Shown here one piece after another: positions 35,051 through 47,090 of a stretch of 64,000 nucleotides of DNA. The position numbers and the translations under genes were made by a program. Within the stretch, counting starts at the first letter, position 1; every line of letters starts with the position of its first letter. This DNA is from Hevea brasiliensis (Eukaryota > Streptophyta > Magnoliopsida > Malpighiales > Euphorbiaceae), in assembly GCF_030052815.1 (NCBI RefSeq), contig NC_079496.1, positions 77,365,652 through 77,429,651 of the forward strand. The letters are read 5' to 3'. Below the pieces are notes generated by a model. The model saw nothing but the letters and a program-made list of their open reading frames with translations, ran no database searches and had not been told where the DNA came from.

Positions 35051-38000
35051 TGTAACACCCCTAAGTTCGGTAGTGCGTTCTACTACTCCGGTGACCAGTG
35101 TTGTCCGGACAGCTAGGATGCCTAGAACCGTACTTCAATATGAGTGAGGAGACATAAAATAATGAAATACAAGAAAAGAAAGTACAAGAAAAACAAAGGA
35201 AAAATGATAGCAAAGAAATGTGACCAAGTTAAACGAGCCGAAAACCCTAGCGATGGGTGACCGCACCGGGAAGTCACGGCGTGGACCGTTGACTAGCCCT
35301 GGACTGCGGGGAACCCTGGAAAACATTTTTAGGACATAAATAGAACCTTATTGAAGAATTAATCTCATTAGAAAGATTAAAGAAAAATTAAATAAATAGT
35401 ACAAAGAAAAGTGAGAAATCGAAAAACAGACAAAACCAGTATCTGAAAAATCGGGAACGTAACCCGAACAGGGGCATTATGGTCATTTGACACCCCGAAT
35501 TGTCTTTTGACCTAAATGTCCATTAAAAATAAATAGTATTACACTTAGAAAATAAAATGAAAAATTAAATTGGTGGTACCTAAAATAAATAGTGGAAATA
35601 AAGGTATTAATTTTGAATTAAGTGAAATTAACTTTATTAAATCATTAAATTGTGAGAGTCGACCAATAAGAATTATAAAAAGTTTTAAAAATAATCATAA
35701 GTGGGCAGATACCACCCACTAAAACATCATCTTCTTCAATTTTTCAACCATGCCGTAGCAAGCTCCTAAGAAATCCTCCATAGCCATTTTTCATGCAAGC
35801 TTTCTTATCTCCCCATTTTCAACTCCAATCCCTTAAGTAGCTTTATGAAAAATGGTCTACACATCACAAGGAAGATATTGATACCAATTTTGGGAAGTTT
35901 AAGCAAGGTTTAACAAGCTCCAAGCATAAGGTAAGTTCATAATTTTGAGAATTTCTTTGTTAAAGTTTATGTGCATGTTATGGGTATTAGTTTGGTGAAG
36001 GAAAATTTTGAGTTTGATGGGTTATTGTTGTTGTCATTTTGGACAGCCATGGTCACGTTTTTGATGAGGAAATTGTGCATATAATTGTTGAGAAATAATG
36101 TTGTTCATGGTGATTTAGTAACCTAGTGATTTAATGCATGTATATATGGTGAATTATACACTTTGATGGAAATTAACTTATGGTACGGCAATGTGATGTT
36201 GATAAGTGATTTGTGGCAGCTTGTGGACACTTGAGAAAGGGTGTATATTGAAGGAAGTGTGGGCAGCATATTGACCTAGAAGGATTGATGTTAAATATGT
36301 AAATTAAAGTTGTAAAGTGTATGTAATGTTTGTGGTGTTTAGGGGTAATTGTAATGGTACTTAGAATTGTGATTGTGAATGATAATTGGTGTGTTGATGG
36401 TGATTGGAATCTGCCCAAAATAATGCAAAGGTAATGTAGAAAATGTTGTTGGTAATGTGCCAAAACAGTTTGGTAGGGTATGGAAGTGAACCTTGCAAAG
36501 GTAAGTGTGTGTTTGAAGTTTGGGTGTGTAATGCATAGTGAGGGCAGTGTATATTTTGGCCTATAACCTTGAATGTGTAACCTTAATTAGTATGAGACCA
36601 ATTTGAGGTGAAACTAGGCACAAAATGTGCCAACTTTCATTGAGAAACCATGCCAAAATTCTGCTTGCAAGGTGACCTAAAAATTTGACCAATTCGGATT
36701 AGATGCAATTAGGACCTGAAAAATGACCAATTGGGCAGCAGTGAGTGTTTAGGCCATAACTCACTCAAACCAGGTCCAATTGACCTGAAATTTTGACCAA
36801 GAATAGTTAAGACCCATACCTACAAGTCTTATGAAGACACCAAAGCCCAGAAATGACCATAAGCAAGTCAAACAACTTGCACAAGTTCGGGTCCAAAAAC
36901 TGGCCGAACCAGAATTGACCAATTTGACCTAAAATTGACCTAAAATGGTACCATTTGACCAGCAATAGTGTAATGACCATAACTTGGTCTACTTAACTCG
37001 GATTGACCTGAAATTTTGCACCGTGTGCAATAAGACCTAGATCTACAAGTTTGTAGTTTCGACCGAGACCCGAAAACCGAGGGAACTAGATCGTCCGGTT
37101 AGGTCAAACCAGTGTTCCGGAATCCAGCAATTTGCATTAAAATGCACTAAGCAAGGAAATGACTTTGGTAAAACATACCAAACCTAAAACCCTATCGAAT
37201 ATGACATATTAACGACACTAAAACCTAAATTACCTAAATCGCAACGAGGGTCGGTATATTAAGTGATTAAGTGAATAATTGAGTTCAGTGCATTATTTAC
37301 CAAACCCTATCGATAGAGATAGTTTAATTTGGTACTGAAACACTTCAAATTGTGTTTCTCAGTTAACAAGGACTCAGCAAAAGGGAAAGAAATACTGAGT
37401 CAAGACCAGGAGACAAATATCAGAGGTTTGTGCACAACAACTGTTTCTTTTGAATTATTTTCAATGGAAATAAATATTGATTATTTGTATATCATTATTT
37501 TAAATTGTGGAAATGTGTTTGAGGAATATTTATTGATTGAAAAATATTGTGAATAGTTTGAAACTGTGAAAAATGGTTTGAATGACATTGATGGATACTT
37601 ATTGATTAATATGGATTAGTAATGGTTTGAAACCACGCTATCATGTATATTGATTGTATTCCTCTCTAGCTTGTCTAGTGGGATGAATTGAATTCCCTCT
37701 CTGGCTGAAGTGTTGAGGTGTGTGCTGTTGAGGAGAATAGAATGAGTACTCATATTTTTGCTAGCTAGCCATGTTATTCCTCATTAGTCATCGACTTTTG
37801 GGATGAATCGAATACCTCATTAGCCATCGGCTTTTGGGATGAATTGAATTATGGATCATGATTAAGTGTGTGTGATTTATTGATGTGTATTGTGAGATTG
37901 TGAAATGGATTTAAACTCTCATTGACATATCTTCTTTTGAATTCAAACTGATCGACTTATGGAAAATTATTGTGATATTGAGAAATGGAGTTTAAATTCT

Positions 38001-38730
38001 TGTTGACAATTATTGTCTTGAATTTAATTATGATTTTAAGTATCCACTATTTACATGACTTATGAATTGTGATTTAAATTGGATTTGGTTAATGTTGTGC
38101 ACCACTGAGACATTGTCTCGTGATAGCTTTATTCTTGTCGCGGTAGAGAGATAGGCAGAGCGAGACTAGGTGCATATACATCCAGAGGGATTACAGTATA
38201 TTGAGTATACCGCTTTTGCTTTTATCTTGTAATGTATGACACTGTATGTACATATTGTATTTGGTTTTGAGCAGTTGTAAATTAAATTAAATTGTACTTG
38301 AAGTTGTAAATTAATTATGAGTGTTTTGGATTGTAAAAGTTGTATTATATTTCCTTATCTCAGACTTTGAAAAATTTCTATGGAATTGAGTTGATGAATT
38401 GTTGTGTTGAGAAATGTATTGAAGTTGAGATTTGGAAAATTATAGAAGTGCTTTTACAGGTTTTCTGAAGAACTGTTTTATCCAAAATACAGATGGCACC
38501 TTGCCAAAATTTTTACAGAAATTCCAAATAAATCAAATGAGTTAGTTGTTTCACCTCAGTTCACCAAAGTTTTTAACACCTGTAAATAGTGCTCACCACT
38601 GTAAAAGAAGTAAGAAAAGTTTTTAAAATCCCTTGTAGTGTATTTAATGGGTTATCAGTAGACGGAGTTGGTAATTCATTAGGTATACTACGGGATCATG
38701 TTATGCCTTACAGAGGGGTAAGGTGTGACA
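35051..38730 (+). repeat. E2 3' LTR
   Basis: TGTAACACCC... to ...GGTGTGACA, 3680 bp. Between 35730 and 37600 it is almost identical to the 5' LTR. From about 37600 to 38250 it has many small losses relative to both the E2 5' LTR and E1, several at CAG or CTG. Confidence 0.95.
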
Positions 38731-38735
38731 GAAAA
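38731..38735. repeat. Target site duplication of E2 (GAAAA), right copy
   Basis: GAAAA matches 26619-26623. Confidence 0.9.
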
Positions 38736-39366
38736 TTTCTTCTCAATTAAAAATAGTGGATGAACAACAACAGTAGCAAAGGGGATGTAGAAAAGAAATC
38801 AAAACTAATATTGGAAGGAAGCAAAGTTTAGGATTTGGGCTTGCCTTTTCACTAAGGGATCAATAGAGGGAGGCGTATAGCTGTAAAAAGAGAAAAATTT
38901 CAGATAAATTAAAAAAAATAACAATAAATAGAACAAGTAGAACTTGAAATTAAGTAGAGGAAGAAACGAAGGAGTTGCCTAGTTGTGGATGGAGAGAGAG
39001 CAGAGTGAAAGGAAGGAGCTTAAAGACCATTCTTATGCTTCAATGGCAAAGGAAAGGAGTAGATTTCCACTTTTATTACGTTAAAGGAAGTGAATAGTAT
39101 GATTTTAAGTTTTACGTTTTTTTTTTATCATGAAAATTAAATTAATTTAGTTTTTTTTTAATGAGCAAATAGAATTAAAAGAAGCACCTTCCTTACCGCT
39201 TTTTTTTTTCTTAATAGCGACGACAACCCATTATCAATATTGACTAGATATTTTACCCTTCTTAAAAGGGTCTAGTATTCGCGACAGGTAATAAATTTGG
39301 TCCTTAATACCACCCTATTATGACCACATTTTTGCACCCTTCATAAAAAATTAGTCACTAAAAATT
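38736..39366 (-). other. CACTA 5' subterminal region
   Basis: Non-coding sequence between E2 and the CACTA terminus. The last 200 bases contain GCGACGACA and TAGTCACTAAAAA-type motifs that resemble the repeated subterminal motifs of plant CACTA elements, where the second transposon protein is thought to bind. Confidence 0.6.
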
Positions 39367-39381
39367 CAATTTCTTATAGTG
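39367..39381 (-). repeat. CACTA terminal inverted repeat (one end)
   Basis: The minus strand begins CACTATAAGAAATTG at 39381. The CACTA start and A-rich continuation are diagnostic of the superfamily. The three bases outside are TAA, the expected length of a CACTA target duplication. The partner end is outside the window. Confidence 0.8.
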
Positions 39382-40125
39382 TAAGAATGTGTTATTGAAA
39401 GTTTGTATTTATTTTTGTATTTCATGAAATTATGAATAAATGAAATATTTTATTATGAAATGATATTTATGTTTTACGTGAGGTTTTATAAATCGATAGT
39501 TGTGCATCACTGAGTCTTTGTACTCAGCGATGGTTTTCTTTATGTCATCGCAGGTAAAGGAAAGGAAAAGATCACCGAGCGAGCGAAATAGATGCTACAT
39601 TCTTTTTGCAAGCGAGGTATAATTCTAGGGTTACACTTTTGAATTTTTGCATTTTTTGTTTTTGATATAAATAATGACTATATGTATGCAAGAAATATTT
39701 GTACAGTTATATAAAGGTGATGTAATATAAATTTATAAGGATTTATTTCTTTCAGTTGTGAATGAGGAAAACAGTTGTTGAAATATTGATTTGATAAATT
39801 TGGTATTATAAATACATTGTTATAGTTTGTTTTAATAGGTTTAAAATTTTTGTGTAGACAGATTTTTAGCCGTCACTATGTTGGATTTTTATCTAATTTC
39901 TTTAAGTTTTAAAAATAATTATTTTTTTATTTATTTTCATGGTATTTTTCTTAAACCTTAAAATAACTATTAAATCTTTTATCGCCAAGTTTAACTTAAA
40001 AATGAATTTGGAATCATTAAATCCCTTGTAATATATTTAATGGATTATCGATAGAGGGTGTTTCGGTAATTCATTGGGCATATTACTGGAGCATGTCATA
40101 TCTTATAAAAGGGTAAGATGTGACA
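39382..40125 (+). repeat. 3' part of an older Ty3/gypsy LTR, the CACTA landing site
   Basis: It shares with the LTR at 47758-53878 the order of a TGTGCA(C/T)CACTGAGT segment (39500-39530; 53230-53250), CTCAGCGAT, a TCGCAGGT/TCACAGGT segment and a common end (AATGGATTATCGATAG ... GATGTGACA). It stops at the CACTA end on the left, so the rest of this LTR should lie beyond the transposon's other end. The terminal CA is at 40125. Confidence 0.7.
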
Positions 40126-40127
40126 GG

Positions 40128-43100
40128 TAGTTTGTAACACCCCTCACCTGTCTACAGTGTAGCCGAGCAAGGATTGCACATTCGGTGCTGCAGCACCCTA
40201 TTTTATGCTGTCCTGTCACTGTTAATTTTAAAACTTTATTTGTTAAAAAATGGTTTAGGCACTAGCATTATTTATTAAAGTCTGACTAATGTGGTAAATA
40301 CCATATGGTCTCAATAATCATAATCACAGTCTCATTCATAATCACACTCAGCTCTTATATCGAAAATCTCAATTTCATCAATGTACATAATTTGCAACTA
40401 ATTGCATAAAATCACAGTCTTATTCAATACAATTTCTTAATTTGAATTACAACATAAGAAATAATTAAAATATACAAAATACATTATATGCTTAATGTGA
40501 GCCCTATCTGCATGCATTGCTGAGGAGGTGACAACCTTGAACTCTTCTGACATTTCTGCAAATCTGGACTCCAAAAATCTCAGTCAACTGTCTATTGGTT
40601 TTACCTTTAGTACCTGCACGAGGAAACAATTCTATCGCGCTAAGTATTTTTGCTTAGTGGTGCAATAATACAACAATGAAATAATATATACAAATAAAAA
40701 AAGAAATAAATCATAATTCGGATACTCAGGAATCAATTTAATTTGGTATGCTATTTCTAGTATCAACTATCTTATATACCAATTTGTTCCTCTTTGGAAG
40801 TGCTTAGTTTATAACCTTTCAGTAAATATACTCATTATACAAATTATTCTAACAATATTATATTTTAAGTCTCTACGATTCTGCAGATTGCATTTTTATT
40901 ATGTTTCTATTGCTAATCTCTTTTTCTTATTTCATTCAATACTTAATTTAATTGTACTGAAATTTCATTATACTTAAGTTAACTACCTAAATGGAATAAT
41001 GTTTTAATTAACTGCCCGTGTAGCCTATGCACTGAACAGACTGGATAAACGAATAAAATAGCACTGGGTACCTAGTATCTTGGGCTGTTACCCCATCGGT
41101 CACAAAGTGTCTCTCGGTGTGCAAACAGTGGATGAAATAACACTGGGTACCTAGTACCTTGGGCCGTCACACCATTGGTCACAAAGTATCTCCCGGTGTG
41201 CAAACAGTGGATGAAATAGCACTGGGTACCTAGTACCTCGGGCCGTCACACCATCAGTTACAAAATATCTTCTAGTGTGCAAACAGTGGGGCTAAGAAGC
41301 CATATAATCAATCAAGCAATAAGCCGAGTATAATAACACAATCCGTATAGCCATAGGCTATTAAAATCATAGTGCGACATAACAAGCCATAAAACACAAT
41401 ATGGCACGATGGCATTTACAATATAGTTGTTAGAACCTTATTGGCATGCCAACCTATCCAAACTAGTCAACTAGGCAAACTAGTGCATATTACAAGATTA
41501 CATATTTAATTCTTTACTTTTAGGGTTTATACGTCATTATGCCTTTCACTGGTCAACGAATATGTTGACCTTTTTATACATCATGGATAAGTTGATTCTA
41601 GTATCAACATGTCACAATTTGCATTTCAGTATGATGCCAATATAGTACATTGTACATTTCTCACAAGTTGGCATTTATTGCCAATTTATTTCTAGGCTTT
41701 ATTGCATGATAATGTTAATTTTTTCAGTTTTGGTATGCTAGATTAATCTAGCTCAATGTTCTATTTCCCTTGGTTTTTAGTTTTTGGACAAAGAAGAAAA
41801 TTTATAGGTCTATGTCTTATTAAATTTTTGCCACTGATTTCATGCCATTCTGAGTTGTATAGACCAAGATATGGTTAATATACTAAAGCTGGACAGATTG
41901 CATTTTTAATGCAAAGTTAGGTTAATTTTTGGTCAAATTAAATTCTGGCAGATTTGGTACCCTAACTTGGGCAAGCAAATTGACTTGATTCTGGTCATTT
42001 CTAGGCTTTGATATCTTCATAAGAGTTATAGCTCTATATCTAGTCTTTCCATTGATATAAATTTTAGGTCATTTGGACCTGTTTTGAGTGAGTTATGGTC
42101 AAATGAGTGACTACTGTTCATATGGTCAAATTCTGAGTTGCAATGGTTCTGGATAGTTTTAATACCTCAATTTATGCAAGCAATTTGACTTAGTAAATGG
42201 CATTTATGGGTTCTATGATCTTCACTAAAGTTATAGCCCTATGTCTAAGCTTTCCATCGGTATAAATTTCAGGTCATTTGAACCTGTCTACAGGGTGTTA
42301 TGGCCAATTATGTGATTACTATTCATATGGTCAGATTTTAGGTTTTACACACTACCAAATCCGGATTAGGTCATTTTTTGAGTCACTTTCTGGGAAGATT
42401 TTTGGTAAGGCTTCTACATGAAAGTTGGTTCATTATATGTCTAATTTTACCTCCAATTGGCTTCATATCAATTGGGGTCACACTATTAGGGTTATAGCTC
42501 CACAAGCATACTGTCCTCATAAAATTCTCCAATTACACAAACCATACACATTCAACTCCCTAATCCTTTAATTCCCAAACCTAAATTCTGGATTCATCAC
42601 ATTAATTAATCATTCATCACATCTCATTATGATCATTTTGGGCAATTTATACAAGTCTTCAAAATACAATATACAACCTTAATTTCAAAAGTCAAAGTCA
42701 ACCATGATACATATATAAACAATTAACTATTACATAAATTTTCACTAGCAATTAACCATACACTTCCACTATCCATCAAAACCATAATTCATATTGCAAT
42801 TCTTAGAATTACCACTCTCCTAAGGACTTCAAAGCTACCACTTTCAAGCTCAATTGTCCAAGTCTTCAAAAATTATTCAAAGCCCCAATTCACATTGTCA
42901 ACCTCACATGTACACTTGCAATTAAATTCTAACACTTAGATCACATTAATTAACATCATTATTCAAAAACTATAGGCATAAATTAATCCATATCCAAGCT
43001 CATCAAGGCTGCCATAATTCAACAATTGTACAAATCTCCTATAATCAATTCAAACCCTAATCCATGATCAAATCTCAAACACCCACATACCATTATATCC

Positions 43101-44189
43101 TAATTCATATAATTGCCTTCATTAACATTACTACCCATCATTTACCCATAAAAATAAACCAAACCATGGCTACCGAATTTTGAACTTCCCAATACTTAAA
43201 CCATTTTCTCAATTTTTCTTAACCATTCAACTTGTCTCAACCTTAATACAAAGTTTAATTAAGGGAAATAAGGAAATTAGCACTAACCTTTTGTTTGGAG
43301 CTTGCTAAACCTTGCAATTTCTTCTTTTTCTTGCTGCCTAAAGCTTTCCCATGGTGTGGAGACAAAGTTTGATGAAGAGAACCTTGAGTTTTAAGTTGAA
43401 AATGGGGGAGGATTGAAGCATGCATGATGAATTCTAATGGAGGAAAAATGGAGACCCATATTCGGCCATGGAAGTGGAATTGAAGAAAATGAATTGTTTT
43501 CCTCATAAAATCTGTCCACTTAGTGATTTTATATGTCCATAATGCTCCACCAATTAAGATTTATGACTATAATATATGCAACTCACTTTAGGTTAATATT
43601 AGTATAATTAAACTTATAGTTATTTTAATTATGTCCCCATAATTATGTATAAAACTTCTTATTTTCATGACATTTTTAAATTTTAATACTACTTATTTTT
43701 AATAGAAATTTAAGTCAAAAGCCCACTCTAGGTGTCAATTGACCAAAATGCCCCTTTTCGGATTATATTTATAATTTTTTGGTACTACCGATTTTTATCG
43801 GTTTTTGGATTTTTTGTTTTTTCTTTGTACTAATTCATTAATTTTTTTTTTTACATTTCTAATTTCAATTACACCTCTACAGGCCTTTAATTATGTCCCA
43901 AAAATATTTTCTAGGGTTCCCCGCGGTCCAGGGCTAGTCAACGGTCCTCGTTGCAACTTCCCGGTGCGGTCACCCATCGCTACAGTTTCTGGCTCGTTTA
44001 ACCTAATTGCATTTCATCTCTTTTATTTTCTCTTAATTTTTCTTGTATTTTCTTACCATGTATTTCATCATTTTATGTCTCCTCACTATCCTTTAAGTGT
44101 AGTTCCAGACATCCTAACTGTCCGGACAAAGATTAGTCATCGGAACAGTAGAATGTACGGACTACCGATGGTGAGGGTGTTACATAGTT
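40128..44189 (-). mobile_element. Solo LTR of the gag-only element's family, with TAGTT target duplication
   Basis: The LTR is 40133-44184 (4052 bp), TGTAACACCC... to ...GAGGGTGTTACA, flanked by TAGTT at 40128-40132 and 44185-44189. The start (CTACAGTGTAGCCGAGCAAGG) and the central GGGTACCTAGTACC module match the LTR at 1577-4908, in the same orientation, so I assign it to the minus strand. No internal region remains, which is the product of recombination between two LTRs. Open frames at 43255-43506 and 43805-44209 are LTR sequence. Confidence 0.9.
41041..41291. repeat. Three tandem copies of a 79-bp LTR module
   Basis: CACTGGGTACCTAGTA recurs at 41062, 41141 and 41220, a period of 79 bp. 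Each unit continues with GCCGTCACACCAT-, GGTCACAAAG- and CCCGGTGTGCAAACAGTG-like segments. The LTRs at 1577-4908 and 61469-64000 hold one copy each. Confidence 0.9.
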
Positions 44190-46676
44190 TGCCCCTATGG
44201 CAACTATAATAATTAAAAACTAAGTACCACTTAAACTTTCTTAAAATAACAATTATATATATAATATGTAATAATAATTGGATTTACTTGGTGAATAAAT
44301 AAAATAGGTTAATTAGAAAATTAGAGTTGTTTGTAAATTAAATTGTTAAATTAATTTTAGTCTTTCGATAAATTTTACTTAATTTAATTTAGCAACCCCA
44401 TAGATAAAGAGTACTTGTGCATGAAAATTGTTTCTAAACAATAACCTCTATTTGAATCACTTGTGTTTGTAGGTTTAGAAATTGCTTTTTTAGGTAAGAA
44501 TTTTGATAAAGGAATAATAAACAAGACTTTTAGAAATATTAGTAGAGGACTAGCACTCGAATTAATGAGGTTAGACTAGTCATAATGGGTGCCTAACACG
44601 TCCTTTTACATACCCACTATCCCGAACTTAAACATTGGGCTATGGTTATAATGGTTGTAGAACCTCTATGAGGAGTAAATTACCATCCACGATCGAAAAA
44701 TTAAGTGCATCAATCAAGCCCCTTCAGCTGTCCCTTTAGAAATTGATGCCTTAATTAGATGTCCCTCGAAAGAAACAATGAACATGTCCCCGGTCATTAC
44801 CCAGATCGCGACTCTTGTCTATTTATGCCTTTGTGACATAAATCTATAGTACTGTGGTAGTGTTATGGGAAGACAGTACTTACCAGTAGACTCAATTATA
44901 TTAAAATTGTATAAATTGCATATCTAAGAAATGTTGTCTAAGGAGGTGGTACTTAAGTGAGATCGATGTAACTCCACCATCTTTCCTAAACATTACCTGG
45001 TGCACTTTATGTGATCCTAGTAAATGATCTTTTGCCTCAGGCCAAATAACCACACACCACATTAAATTTAAAGTTTTCTTTTTAATTTTTCTTTGCATCC
45101 CCTCGAATACTTGATCTTGACATTTACAAATTATTCCAGGTTATAAGAAGAAGCAAGATGCTGAAAAGGGTTTAGAGAATCAAGCATAAACTATACAAGG
45201 ACAACAAACTCCAAACAGGGATGCTTCCTTAACTTGATAATTTTCTATATTGCCTCATAAATATGAGTCCATTCATTGTGCATAACACGCAAACATGATA
45301 AATAGCAAAGTGTTTTCCTCTAGGATGAAAATTCATATAGGAATAGAATTAAAAAAGGTAGCATTATGCATTTGAATTACTAAGATAGTGAGTTTTCACA
45401 AGTTAAGTGATGAAAAATCACCTAACACACAAAACCCATAAAACTACTCGAAAAACAAAAAGCAAAAAATTACATGGGGTACCCCATGCAACATGACATG
45501 GGCTGTGTAACTAAGAAAACTCAAAAACTTCAAAAAAGTATACCTACAGCATGTTATACGGGCCACCCAGTGCATCAATGCATGGCCCATGTAAAAATAT
45601 CTTCAAATTAAGCTATAGTAAGTTACACAGGTTACCCCATGTAATATTGTATGCCCATGTAAATGAAAAAAGTTTCAAATAGCAACTTAAAAATAAATAA
45701 ATAATAAATAAAAAGAATCTAAAACTACACAGGGGTGACCCATGTAATGCTGCCCGCCCTGGTGTAATTTTACGTAGATCTCAATTTTAAACCCTCCCAT
45801 TTCGTGCAATACACCATAACCTTTGAAAACCAACCCCTCCTTCCTATTTGAGTAATAGAACCGCTTTCAACTCCCCATAACCCACTTTCTCTTAATCAAA
45901 CTCTCAATCTTTCTCTCCCTTATTAATTCCCTCTCCAAACCTAACCCTAGAATCAAATCTTCTTCAACTACGGCACCAAAGAAGAGAGTGGTATGGTGTG
46001 CTTCATTCTCTCATGCCAACTCCCTCTCCTCCAAGTAGACTAAGAACACGCAACATGCAATAAGAGGAGGGCACTACCCAACCACAACCATAAATGGGTC
46101 CAAGTCATAATCTTCCACAAGAACGAGACTTGAAACTTACTTGGCCCTTTTGTGATTGTCGCAAGGACTTTGCGGTTGCTGGACCATTCTTACCGAACTG
46201 GAAAAAGTGAGGAATCTCCATTTTAATTTTAAGGTAAATCAAAGGAAACCATTACTGAAAATAAAAACCACTTCCGAAATAGAGATTTTAGGTTCGTAGT
46301 CTGTTCACAGGTGGGGAAGGTGTTAGGCACCCCACCTTGTCTCTTAATGAGGGGTCAGCAAATTTAATGATGTGCTCTTAATTACTTACGATTGATAATT
46401 TGGGGGTTTTGGGGTCACGACGTTAGTACTATTTTTATAGCATTCAATATCTCACCATTTTGGGTTTCACTAGAATACGGGTACATGGGATGACCCCACG
46501 GTGAATTGGTGTTTTATTTATTTGATTTGTTACATATTTTATCTAATTTTTCAGCTTTGAATTGGGATTCTAATTTTTAAAAGATGTTATTTGAGTCCCT
46601 AAATATTCATAATAAATGAGGAGGATTCTCGGCTCACAGGTTATGTACCTTGGTATTTAAATATTAAAATTTTGAT
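44190..46676. other. Unassigned repeat-derived DNA with LTR-like fragments
   Basis: No coding region is recognisable. Around 44565-44620 the plus strand reads GGGTGCCTAACACGTCC with a downstream CCCGAAC, and around 46310-46340 the opposite strand carries GGGTGCCTAACACCTTCCCC. I know this motif from the LTR ends of Tat-type Ty3/gypsy elements, so both may be U5 remnants in opposite orientation. The 46310 copy would fit the far end of the minus-strand Tat-like element. Between them (45135-46250) is AT-rich sequence with imperfect repeats at 45470-45770. Confidence 0.4.
45470..45770. repeat. Four degenerate copies of a module with opposed GGG/CCC segments
   Basis: Near 45472, 45553, 45630 and 45727 the sequence alternates ACA(C/T)GGG(G/C)- and CCCATGTAA-like segments at about 80-95 bp spacing, each able to pair weakly with the other. 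Copies are poorly conserved. Confidence 0.45.
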
Positions 46677-47090
46677 TGAAAAGATTTCGGAAAAGGACTC
46701 TCTCCCAATCTCTTAAAATATTTTTATTAGAATTTTTGCTAAGAGAATTCGGATAAAGACTCTCTCCCGATCTCTTAAAATGTGTGTATTAGAGTTGTAA
46801 GAGAATGCAGGTGAGGACTGTCTCCCGATCTCTTAAAATGTTTTATTAGAGTTTTAGCTTGGAGAATTTGGGTAAGAACTCTCCCGATCTCTTAAAATGT
46901 TTTATTAGAGTTTTAGCTAAGAGAATTCGGGTAAGGACTCTCTCTCGATCTCTTAAAATATATTTTTATTAGAATTTTGCTAAGAGAATTCAGGTAAGGA
47001 CTCTCTCCCGATCTTTTAAGATGTGTATATTAGAATTTTTGTTAAGAGGATTCGGGTAAGGACTCTCTCCCAATCTCTTCTAATTTATCA
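46677..47090. repeat. Minisatellite, about seven 60-bp units
   Basis: The unit core is AAGAGAATTCGGGTAAGGAC followed by CTCTCCCGATCTCTTAAAAT. Starts are near 46677, 46740, 46798, 46859, 46918, 46981 and 47043, with length varying from 58 to 64 bp. The GATCTC word is also frequent at 54950-55440, which supports both stretches belonging to one element. Confidence 0.85.

Larger units (their letters stand above)
26624..38730 (+). mobile_element. E2: full-length Ty3/gypsy Tekay/Del-like retrotransposon, same family as E1
   Basis: A 12.1-kb element on the plus strand with LTRs 26624-30312 (3689 bp) and 35051-38730 (3680 bp), an initiator-Met primer site at 30321, a polypurine tract before 35051 and GAAAA duplications. 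Its sequence matches E1 in reverse complement from end to end, with the same gene order. The protease and the first half of RT (31690-32560) read almost cleanly. Most of the rest of the interior (30500-31680 and 32580-35000) carries dozens of one- to four-base changes, very often where E1 has CAG or CTG. The frame breaks may therefore not all be real. Confidence 0.95.
4909..39381 (-). mobile_element. CACTA (En/Spm) DNA transposon, interrupted by E1 and E2; far end outside window
   Basis: The transposon's own DNA is 4909-9008, 21312-26623 and 38731-39381, about 10 kb in all. Three observations join the pieces. The TNP2 reading frame runs from 21317 into 9003 once the E1 insertion and one AATAC copy are set aside. 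E2 is bounded by GAAAA repeats. The right end is a CACTA terminus (minus strand CACTATAAGAAATTG from 39381). The gag-only element at 1-4908 appears to sit in the 3' part, because the frame at 4935-5252 stops abruptly at its edge. The left terminus is therefore outside the window. Such elements move by cut and paste using the TNP2 transposase. All coding parts here are broken. Confidence 0.8.
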
